Positions 56,210 through 64,000 of a stretch of 64,000 nt of DNA are shown in pieces. The notes under the pieces were generated by a model. That model did no database searches, was not told the origin of the DNA, and was given only the letters and a program-made list of their open reading frames with translations. Source of the DNA: Progne subis subis (Eukaryota > Chordata > Aves > Passeriformes > Hirundinidae); NCBI GenBank assembly GCA_022316685.1, contig JAKJHU010000339.1, positions 62,001-126,000 of the forward strand, in the 5' to 3' direction. Position 1 is the first letter of the stretch, and each line of letters starts with the position of its first letter. The position numbers and the translations under genes are program-made.

Positions 56210-57405
56210 AAATACAACAGAGGTTTGGGAAGAGTTGCCAAAAGCTCATAGCTCTCAGAGGAGGAACCTATTAAAAATTAGGGGCTAAGAAAGAACAGGG
56301 GAAAATGTGTACTCTTGGATGGAAGAGAAATTTTGCCCAAGGCCTGTGCATGAAGGATTTTAAAGCAATTACATCAATACACTCATTGGGGCACAAGGGC
56401 CTTGTGTGATCATTTTTTTAAAGTATTATGGTTGTATTAGGAGTTTTTAAATAGCCAAACAAATAACACAAGGATGTCTTACCTGTCAAAAGGTTAACAA
56501 GAAAGTAATGAGACAAACCCTGACAAAAATAGCATACTGACCTTTTGAGAGGGTTCAAGTGGATTATACTGAGCTTCCGAAAGTTGGTAGATGGAAGTAT
56601 CTTTTAGTGCTAGTAGTCCAACTAACACTCACTGTGTAAAAGCTTGCCCAGCTGCAAGGGCCACTGCCAAATTTGTAGTTAAAATATTATTGGAACAAAT
56701 TATTTCCCAATCTGGAGTTATTCAGGCCATTGATTTTGATCAGGCCCCCCGTTTTACCTCTAGTGTTATTAAGGGGGTAGCACAAGCCACGGGTATTTCC
56801 TGGGAGTATTATACTCCTTGGCAGCCTCAGAGCTCTGGGAGGGTGGAAAGGATGAACCAAACTATAAAACAACAATTAACCAAATTAATGATTGAGGCTA
56901 AGATGTCATGGCTAAAATGTTTACCTCTAGCCTTGCTTAACATAAGAACACTTCCTAATGCAGATACAGGGCTTTAAACATATGAAATGCTTTATGGAAT
57001 GCCATATTCCCAGGAAATACCCCAAACATCAATAATGATTGAAGATATATCTATTCAAAATTATATCCAAACAATTGGACAGCATGTGACCAAGTTAAAG
57101 GGAAAAGGAATGCTAGCCCAAACGGGACCACTGGGGTTTAAAATTCATAAGATACAACCAGGAGACTGAGTATTTATTAAAAGCTGGAAAGAAGAGACTT
57201 TAACCCCAAAATGGCAAGGTCTGTATTTAACTCTCTTAACAACAGACACATTGGTGAGAACAGCAAAGAAAGGGTGGACTCACACATCAAAAGTCAAAGA
57301 ACCAGTGGAACCACCAATGGCCGCAGTGGAAAATCACCTCACAGCCCAGGGATCTACAAATAACCTTGGAAAAGAAGGGCAAGAGAATGTCGAGGAGACA
57401 TCCTA
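56210..57405 (+). pseudogene. pol: ERV3 integrase
   Basis: The degenerate N-terminal zinc-binding half (H-W-G-T-R-A, then C-L-T-C near 56480) is followed by the catalytic core: first Asp in VQVDYTELP (about 56550), second Asp in the IDFDQAPRF segment (about 56735), where the usual Gly after Asp has changed, and Glu in GRVERMNQT (about 56840). The C-terminal domain carries a W-K-E...W-Q-G-x-Y pattern. Several stop codons (near 56547, 56975, 57169) interrupt it. The frame ends at TAA 57403-57405, overlapping the start of the next frame. Confidence 0.85.
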
Positions 57406-57569
57406 AAAAGAACCACATAAAAAGACCAAGAGAAGTAGAATGTACCAGCCTGAATTGTGACTGTAATCCCTGGGGCTGTTTTAGGTACATAGAATGTAGA
57501 GAGTTGTGGTATGCCCACTTATTGAAAGCCAGGATTCCAAGAGGCCTTTGTTTGAGTTGTGAAAGTTAG
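57387..57569 (+). pseudogene. ERV3 pol-env Cys/Trp-rich frame (putative accessory gene), truncated
   Basis: ATG 57387 lies 19 nt inside the integrase end, in another frame, as in ERV4. After a basic N-terminus the 60 residues contain ECT-x5-C-N-P-W, a position where the expected Cys is Tyr (TAC, one transition from TGC), then C-R-E-L-W and C-L-S-C. The spacing agrees with the extra frames of the three other proviruses. A TAG right after C-L-S-C-E-S truncates it, and open codons continue for about 18 residues. The ECT...PW...LW...CLxC words are especially close to ERV2. Confidence 0.55.
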
Positions 57570-57699
57570 ATCCAGAAGGAAACAGATCTAGCACTGAAAA
57601 TATTAGTGACAACAGGTTGAGTATGCCAGGATAATAAAAAATAGTGGAAGCTATGGGTGAACAAGACTAAACACAATTTGTGAGCAAAACCAGATCTTA

Positions 57700-59285
57700 A
57701 AAGAGTGGAGTGTGACCTCAACAACCTACCAGGTAAAGACAAAGAATTAAGAGAGAGTAAAGAGTCAGTGGGTGAAAAAAAAAACCAAAGAGCAACATCA
57801 GGGGGCAAGATGAGATTAACCCCTACCCTTGCCATGAAAAAGATGCAGACCTCAACTGTTGGTGGCAACCCAATAAGTTGGTGGAATGGAAGGGTACGTT
57901 ATACTGGACCCCTACTCATAATTACTACCTTGAGTCTAAATCCGGCCTGGGCAGGGTCACGCACCCAGTGTTATCAAACTGTCTGATATGGACGAAGCTT
58001 TATATCCACCACGGTAGGAAACACTCATGTGAATGCAAAATACTATGCCCAGGAGAAGTTGCAAGAACATAGTGAGAGTGGACAAGAATTTTAGACAGGC
58101 CAAAACAAAGAAAAAGGAAGAAAATTAGCAGCTATGTATGTCCCAGGGGAGAGGAATATATGTTTCACCAAATCAGTCATGCAAGGACATACTGGTAACA
58201 GGGGAGTACAGGATCAGTATAAAGAAAGTTGAGTTCAAAAAGCAATAAAAATATAAAGAAAACACAGCATGAAAATCCGGATTCTGATTTATATGAAAAC
58301 CTAAAAAAGAAGGTGTCCGAATTAAATTTTCCCACCTTGAGCCAAAATTTATTTTTAGACTTGATGTAGCAAGTAGCAGCTGAATTAAATGCTTTTAATT
58401 GCAAGATTTATGAAAGTTCCCATATGACAAAACAGCAGCCATAGAGGTGTGCAGGGCTAGAGGTTAAGCAAATTTTAAAATGGAATTGAAGTAAAATTAC
58501 CAAACCAGAAGACAGTCCTAAAGAATGGGTACTAACAGATTCAGTGGTAAGGAACAAGTGTTTGTTCCCCCCCGAAAAAAGGAATACATCTAAAACCAAA
58601 GTTGGAGAGACTCCCTGTAAGAAGGTATATACCACAAACTCTACAGCTAATTGGTAGTGGCTGGAGGCACCTAATAAATACTGGAGTCAGTTTAAGAACA
58701 GTAATTGTACAGTAAAGGAATCAGGGTTATTTTAGTGCAATAGGAGCATAGGAAATCCTGTCCAGAAAGTAGAAAATCTAAAGACATTTTGGGAAAACCT
58801 CCCAAGGACCACAATAGACAGGGACGCTACAGAAGGTATGTTTTGGATTTGTGGAAATGAGCCTATAGTAAGTTACCTAAGGACTGGAGAGGAAGTTATA
58901 CAATTGGGATAATACAACCAGGGTTTTTTGTTACCAAAACCACAAGATAGAATATTGGGAAAACCACTATAAGAGCAAATACACCGAAAATGGAAATGAG
59001 ATCTAACAGGAGGGACTCAGACTTGGAGAGATGAAGAATGGCCACCAGAAAAAAAATATTGAATAATACAGACCCACTACCTGGGCTCAGGATGGAAGCT
59101 GGGGATACTGAACCCCTATATATATATATGTTGAACTGTAATATTAAATTGCAAACAGTTGTAAAAAAAAAATAACACTAAAAAAACAGCAAGAGCCCTG
59201 GAGCTACTAGCAAAGCAATTATCCCAAACAAGGGTGGCATGTATCAGAATGGGCTGGCTGTTGGCCCTGAGTTTTAGCCTTCTGT
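57700..59285 (+). pseudogene. env: ERV3 env, degenerate
   Basis: Short frames in changing phases. A hydrophobic leader-like segment lies near 57905-57950. Near 58836-58930 a FWICGNEP box and an I-Q-P-G-F-F segment match the ICG box and following IQPGFF of ERV4 env. The transmembrane heptad start (ALELLAKQLSQTR) is at 59195-59235. Everything after this is missing. It is the same family as ERV2 and ERV4 env. Confidence 0.7.
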
Positions 59286-59518
59286 GAATGTTGACATTTC
59301 CGTAGTGGAGCCTTCTCATACTTGTAACATAAACAAAGTGGTTGTTTTCACATTCCTCTCTGATGAGGGACAGTTGATGGACTTCTAGCCTGGCCAGTGG
59401 AGTGGAGAGGTGGCAACCTTAGTGTCCAATCCCTGGTCATTGTCCAGAATCTATGTAAGCAAGGTCATCTTGACTTATTAAAGAAAATGTGAGTACTGAT
59501 CTAGTGTCGATACCCAAC
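59286..59518. other. Unassigned sequence between ERV3 and ERV4
   Basis: About 230 bp with no coding frame. An ATTAAAG near 59479 and a preceding compact G/C-rich stretch resemble an LTR 3' part, so it may be a remnant of the ERV3 3' LTR, but no second copy is available. Confidence 0.35.
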
Positions 59519-60502
59519 TGTGACAGACAAAACCTCTCTAACAGTTTAAAGTTAGAAAGTGTATGTTTATTACAACACTGGGCAGCTTGCGGGATAGCTC
59601 CCAAATTCACACCGCAGTTTACAGGTGATCACAGAGTCCTTTTATTTACAAAAGTATTAAATACCCAAACCACAAATGCATATTCATAACTCTGGTACAT
59701 CCCATTCCCCGCTTCGTATGGTAATTAGCTCAAAAGCCATTAAGCATGCATAGTTTGTTCTTTGAAATGTGTCGGTGGTCCTTTTCTTGGGGAGGGATCC
59801 CCAAAATGAGGAAGTAAAGAAGTCTTCCTTGTTCTGACCTTTCTACCTTTTCAATGCAAATGTGATAGATGAACCCTTGGTAGGACTCCTATTTCCTGTC
59901 TTCATCACTGTTCAATGGGTTTCTGGGCAGAGGAGGCCTACAAGTCTTATATTCCTTCTGAAAAACTCTAATCACTTGTTTTTAAAATTTTGAAAGTTTA
60001 ATAGTACATAAGATGGTTATAAAAATAGAATTAGAGTAAAAAATTGAACAATTAGGGTTAGGACAATACGAGACAATAAAAACAAAGTTACAGACATCTG
60101 GGTGCCTCCCCAAGCAAAAAAGCTCTGAAGAAGGACCCCCGTTAACAAAGGATTATCTCTTAAAAGCAACAGCCTGTTAAATATTCATATATTTCATACA
60201 TGATGCATAAATTCCATTCAAACAAAGAATTGTCTCTGGTTAGTGTCACTTTTTTCCTTTAATCTCTATGGCGTCTTCAGGGCAGGGCAGGAGAAGTTGG
60301 TCTCTTCTGATAAGGAAGTAGTAAATTCTTTTTTTCTCTGAAAGATTTATGTTTTCCTGTGGTTGGCATATTAAAACAACATTTTAACTACAAAACTTCA
60401 TTTACCATACTATCAAAATATTAATACAACATTAACAATCAATACAACATAATACATATAGTAAATATCTTGTGTAGAGCCATATAATATGCATTTTTCA
60501 CA
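59519..60502 (-). repeat. ERV4 3' LTR
   Basis: 984 bp. On the minus strand it begins TGTGAAAAATGC directly after the polypurine tract and ends GTCTGTCACA, with TGTGA/TCACA inverted ends. An AAATAAAAGG box near 59645 could be the TATA element, and AATAAA at about 59564-59569 the polyA signal. Confidence 0.8.
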
Positions 60503-60524
60503 ATGCTCCCTCTTTCTTTTTATA
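60503..60524 (-). promoter_or_regulatory. ERV4 polypurine tract
   Basis: Minus-strand AAAAAGAAAGAGGGAGCAT immediately before the LTR, about 20 nt after the env stop. Confidence 0.75.
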
Positions 60525-60546
60525 ATTAATTTGGCTTGAGCAATAT

Positions 60547-62387
60547 TCATTGTTTTCTAGCCTTCATTATTAGCTCATTTTTTTCACAAATCAATCTCGC
60601 TTCTTTGAAGGGGTCTTCTATATTATTTTGTTTCTTTAACACCATAATCCTTTGTGGTGTTGTTGTTGTAGGCAACTTTTGGTCAATGTTCACTAATTGC
60701 ATGCCTTGTACTACACTGGTGACGAGCCGAATGAAACAGGGAATCAGGAAGGAAGAAATATTCGACCAGCTGTAGTGCATAAAAGGAAGAAGCCTAACTT
60801 TTTCCACCATTCTACTCCCAACACATTATCCCACCAGCTAGTATTTAGCATTGATTCCCACTTTTGAGCTGGTACATGGGCGATTTTTCTGATATCATTG
60901 ACTATGTGCAGGACGGCATCTCCACTGTCGTCTATTTTTAAACAACAATCTGATGTATTGAACTTTCCACAAACACCTCCTTCTTCAGCTAATAGATAGT
61001 CTAAAGCCAACCTATTCTGCTACACAGCCGCTCTTGTTTGGGTTTGTTGCCTTGATATTAATTCCATTGCCTGACCAGTTGTGTTCGTTATTATCTCTAC
61101 AGCAGCTTGAAGTCTTATAATACGATTTAGCATATAAATTGGGGTTCAATATCCCCAACTCCCGTCTTGTGCCCAGGTGGCTGGCCCATATGTTTCCAGC
61201 ATGCGTTCAGGGGGCCATTCCTCATCTCCCCATTTTTGGAATCCTCCAATCAATTCTCTTTTGTTTCTCTTTAGATCCTCATAAACTGGTATCCCTAATT
61301 GATCCCCATCAGGTCCTGGTAAAAGAAAAAATCCTGGCTGTATAATTCCCAGAGTGCAGCTCCCTTTCCACTGAGAGGGGAGTTTTGGGTATGCTCTTTT
61401 TCCACATATCCAAAATAAGCTGTCTGGAGCTTTCCAATAGTTAAATTGTTGTTGATCTATATTCTCCCAAAATTTGGAAATTTCCGGGATGCCATAGTAA
61501 GGATTTTTACCTTTATCATTATATTGAAAAAGTTTTATTTTATTATCGTGCTTACAATTCACTTTTTTTGCTTTTTCTTGGGTCTAATACGCAGTTGGTT
61601 CTTCTGGGACCCACCATACAGAAGTTCCATTACTAACCTTATGTCTTTTACAGGGTGTTTTTCGTACTTCATGAAGGAAGCTTTTCCCAGTGCACCAGAG
61701 ACATTCTTCCCCTATCATGGCTGAGCTTAAAATCCACCCTTCTGGTCTGTTTTCTCCACTTGTACTTGCTTGGTTCCATTTTAGAAGCTCAATTGGGCCT
61801 AAGCTGCTGCCTTTCCATGGCCATTCTTCTGACATCAAAGCCCCTCCACAGACCCAACAATTGGTTATGTTAAGTTCCTTACTTATTCTTTCCCCCAATT
61901 CTACAAACTGATTTTTACCCATCCTTGAGATATCTATTTCTTTTTCTAATTGCTGTTCAAGTTTGGTATACAAATCGTTGATTGAAATTGGCACAGGTTT
62001 ATGTGGTTGTACTGACTTCGTCTTTTTGCTTATCAATTGCTCTTTTACTAAATCTTGTGCTTTGTGCCCAGTAATGTAGGTAAAACAAATCCATCTCTCC
62101 TCTTTTGGGCACTGACTTCCCATCTTGCTACTCCTTGTTCTTAAGTTCTCTGCAATCCAGTACTTCTTCCCTTTATGTATGCAATTGCCTAATTTGGATG
62201 GGTTATAACAGTGGCTGTTGACATGAGTGTGAGAAATGAAAAAAGAATCTTGGTGTCTTTCCATGTACAGCTTTTGGTAACATCTGTAGCATGGCCTTGT
62301 CGATATCCCAAAAGGGAGAAGACAAAAATTGAGTGACAGAAAAAGGAGTAACAGAATTCCAGCATGGCTTATACTCCCACCTCCCAT
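60547..62387 (-). pseudogene. env: ERV4 env
   Basis: ATG at 62387 followed by a strong signal peptide (GILLLLFLSLNFCLL). The surface subunit has a CWVCGG motif near 61850, an FWICGKRAY box near 61410 and a KRNKREL cleavage-like site near 61260. The transmembrane part has a heptad region, [11 protein letters not shown], Cys then seven residues then Cys-Cys near 60945, and a Trp-rich stretch before the membrane span. TAG at about 61584 and TGA at about 61146 interrupt the frame, which is otherwise continuous; a one-base shift near 60750 displaces the membrane span and tail. A functional product would be a fusogenic envelope. Confidence 0.85.
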
Positions 62388-62476
62388 GCCTATGGGGTTG
62401 CAACCCACAGCAGGTGTATTTGGTCTTCTTGGTGGCGAACACAGAGGCCAATCTGGTCTTGCCCTCTATTTCCTTG

Positions 62477-63037
62477 TCACTTCCTCTTAGCTAATTTCCA
62501 GACAAATTGTTTCTGACGCTCCTTAACTGTCATTTCCCACTGTTCTTCAGGTATCTCCCATTCAACAGGCACTAATAATTCCCATCCACAAAACAAAGTT
62601 ATTATTTCAGTTTCTTCGAATTCTGCCTGGATAGGAGATCGATTTGGCCCTTGACACTTCCTGCAACGGGAGTGTTGATTGTGTGAACTACAATACCAAT
62701 TCTTCCCACAATCTAAACATTTACATTTAACCCAGCTAGCATGCCTGGTATTTGGGTGGATCAAACAGGGAATTTGGTCTGGCACTGATGTAAGTTGCAA
62801 CTCCTCTTCCTCTTTGCATAAATCACAGGCTAAGGCATGAATACAAGAGTTCTCTGTCCGAAACAGTCCTGATCCTCCTGTTTGGAGTGGAAATATTCCT
62901 CCCCAAGGACGGTATCGGAGGCGTCTCAAAGCTTGTCCAGGTGGTACTTGAAACCACTGATATAAGCTTGGCCTTATCTCCCAATTAGGTGTGATCCTGG
63001 GTATGTTTCTTGGACTATTTGGGTCTTCCCAGTTCAT
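62477..63037 (-). CDS. ERV4 pol-env Cys/Trp-rich protein (putative accessory gene), intact 186 aa
   Basis: ATG at 63037 lies 23 nt inside the integrase end in another frame; the stop is at 62477, about 90 nt before the env ATG. The N-terminal half is Trp/Pro/Arg-rich and ends in a C-D-L-C pair. The central domain (about 62770-62640) reads C-x2-H, S-W-V, C-x2-C, W, C-R-K-C with the spacing shared by ERV1-3. A W-E-L-L-VP-V-EWE motif follows, paralleled in ERV1, and then a basic C-terminus. It is uninterrupted while the adjoining env has two stops and a frameshift. Three C-x2-C/H pairs suggest a zinc-binding fold. The function is unknown; position and overlap resemble a retroviral accessory gene. 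Confidence 0.7.
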   Translation of the reverse strand: MNWEDPNSPRNIPRITPNWEIRPSLYQWFQVPPGQALRRLRYRPWGGIFPLQTGGSGLFRTENSCIHALACDLCKEEEELQLTSVPDQIPCLIHPNTRHASWVKCKCLDCGKNWYCSSHNQHSRCRKCQGPNRSPIQAEFEETEIITLFCGWELLVPVEWEIPEEQWEMTVKERQKQFVWKLAKRK

Positions 63038-64000
63038 TACCACCCAGTCCCCGTTTAAGAGTCAGTTTTGTATCACCCGGTTCAGATGCAATTGTCCACT
63101 CCTTAGGTTCATCCACAGGTCCTTTGATTCTGCTGGTGTGGATCCACCCTCGTTCCTTGGTTTGGATCGCAGCCTCGGTCGTCAGCAATACCTGAAAAGG
63201 ACCTTCCCATTGAGGAGTTAAAGATTGTTCTTTCCAGGTTTTTACTAGCACCCATTCCCCTGGATGAACATTATGGATTTTAAAGTCTAAAGGTGTGGTT
63301 TGAGGGATTATTCCTTTCAACCGTAGGTTTTCAAGAGTTTTTGCAATGGTGTTAACATATCTTTTAACACTCATTTCCCCTACCTCATAGGTAGCGTTTT
63401 CATGTTGGGTGGTTAAAAAGGGTAACCCAAACATCATTTCATAGGGTGACACTCCCAGGTCTGACCTGGGTTGTGTTCGGATCCTCAATAAGGCCAAAGG
63501 TAGGCATTGTACCCATGACATTTGGGTTTCAACTATTATTTTGGTCAAAGTTCTCTTTAAAGTCTGGTTCATCCTTTCTACATGACCAGAACTCTGTGGA
63601 TGCCATGGGGTATGCAGCTCCCATTTTATCCCTAAAGATTGAATTATTTGTTGTAACACTTTTGATGTAAAATGCGTTCCTCTGTCTGTTTCTATTCTAA
63701 TAACCATTCTGTATCTGGGAATAATCTGTTCTAAAAGGGTCTTACTTACCATGTTGGCTGAGGCCTTGGTAGTGGGAACTGCTTCTACCCAATGAGTTAG
63801 ATGGTCTGGCATTACTAATAAATACTTCCATCTTTGTACTTGAGGAAGATCAGTAAAATCTACTTGGATACTTTGAAATGGTCGAAGAGCTAACTCACAG
63901 CCTCTTAATGTTGTTTTTCTCATCACCTTTTTGTTTATCCTTTGGCAAGTTATACATTTTTCAGTTACTTGCTTTGCTACTCCAAAAATCCCGATGCATC
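63015..64000 (-). CDS. pol: ERV4 integrase, 5' end outside the window
   Basis: Open from the window edge to a TAG at 63015. The second half of the zinc-binding domain is visible (C-I-T-C near 63945). The catalytic core has D in QVDFTDLP, D in ETDRGTHF and E in GHVERMNQT with normal D-x-D35E-type spacing. The C-terminal domain includes W-V-L-V-K-T-W and W-E-G-P-F-Q-V-L-L-T-T, the gammaretroviral pattern. No stops, so the part seen could encode a complete core. Its last 23 nt are shared with the next frame. Confidence 0.9.
   Translation of the reverse strand, partial: CIGIFGVAKQVTEKCITCQRINKKVMRKTTLRGCELALRPFQSIQVDFTDLPQVQRWKYLLVMPDHLTHWVEAVPTTKASANMVSKTLLEQIIPRYRMVIRIETDRGTHFTSKVLQQIIQSLGIKWELHTPWHPQSSGHVERMNQTLKRTLTKIIVETQMSWVQCLPLALLRIRTQPRSDLGVSPYEMMFGLPFLTTQHENATYEVGEMSVKRYVNTIAKTLENLRLKGIIPQTTPLDFKIHNVHPGEWVLVKTWKEQSLTPQWEGPFQVLLTTEAAIQTKERGWIHTSRIKGPVDEPKEWTIASEPGDTKLTLKRGLGGNELGRPK

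Larger units (their letters stand above)
54751..59285 (+). mobile_element. ERV3: gamma-type endogenous retrovirus remnant, pol to env
   Basis: Starts inside the RT connection domain, so gag, protease and most of RT are missing. Order: connection, RNase H expanded by a microsatellite, integrase, Cys/Trp-rich frame, degenerate env surface subunit, and a short transmembrane piece ending near 59285. Motif-level similarity to ERV2 and ERV4 is high, so the three are one lineage. It is the most decayed of the four. Confidence 0.85.
59519..64000 (-). mobile_element. ERV4: gamma-type endogenous retrovirus, minus strand, continuing past the window
   Basis: From high to low coordinates: integrase (open to the window edge), Cys/Trp-rich frame, env, polypurine tract and 984-bp 3' LTR. 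It is the best preserved provirus here: the integrase C-terminal part and extra frame are intact, and env has two nonsense codons and one frameshift. gag, protease and RT would lie beyond 64000. It faces ERV3 tail to tail. Confidence 0.9.

Overview
The window looks like avian genomic DNA, most likely from a songbird. No species marker was recognised, so this rests on repeat content: a CR1-like LINE 3' fragment, a provirus with a tRNA-Trp-like primer site and an avian-leukosis-type envelope, and gamma-type bird proviruses. There are no bacterial features, tRNA or rRNA genes, and no ordinary single-copy host gene.

Region 1 (1-30229) is a GC-rich macrosatellite: seven full tandem units of 3934-3940 bp plus a truncated eighth. 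Each unit has a TATA box, a start codon 42 bp downstream, an intronless reading frame of up to 413 codons with an N-terminal hydrophobic segment, and a stop codon overlapping AATAAA. The frame is intact in units 1 and 6 and nearly full length in unit 3. Single-base indels break it in units 2, 4, 5 and 7, and a provirus cuts unit 8. A 159-nt Cys-rich segment with good splice signals lies upstream in the unit. The protein matches nothing I recognise.

Region 2 (30230-64000) is a bed of repeats and four decayed endogenous retroviruses. ERV1 (30230-37297, +) has both LTRs, betaretrovirus-like gag, dUTPase, protease and RT, a large pol deletion, an alpharetrovirus-like env, and a 680-bp solo LTR nested in gag. 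ERV2 (about 37778-46531, -), ERV3 (about 54751-59285, +) and ERV4 (59519 to beyond 64000, -) belong to one gamma-type lineage. Between ERV2 and ERV3 lie a candidate solo LTR, an AT-rich satellite of about 410-bp monomers (47425-51060), a duplicated GC-rich segment, long pyrimidine and purine microsatellites and LTR-like sequence.

The most interesting observation is that all four proviruses carry a separate Cys/Trp-rich reading frame between the end of integrase and env. The four frames share one spacing pattern of Cys and Trp residues although their pol genes are of different retroviral types. In ERV3 and ERV4 the start codon lies inside the last ~20 nt of integrase; in ERV1 the frame of about 200 codons has no ATG at all. 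This looks like a retroviral accessory gene that I cannot assign to any described family. The macrosatellite-borne gene is the second candidate for an undescribed system.
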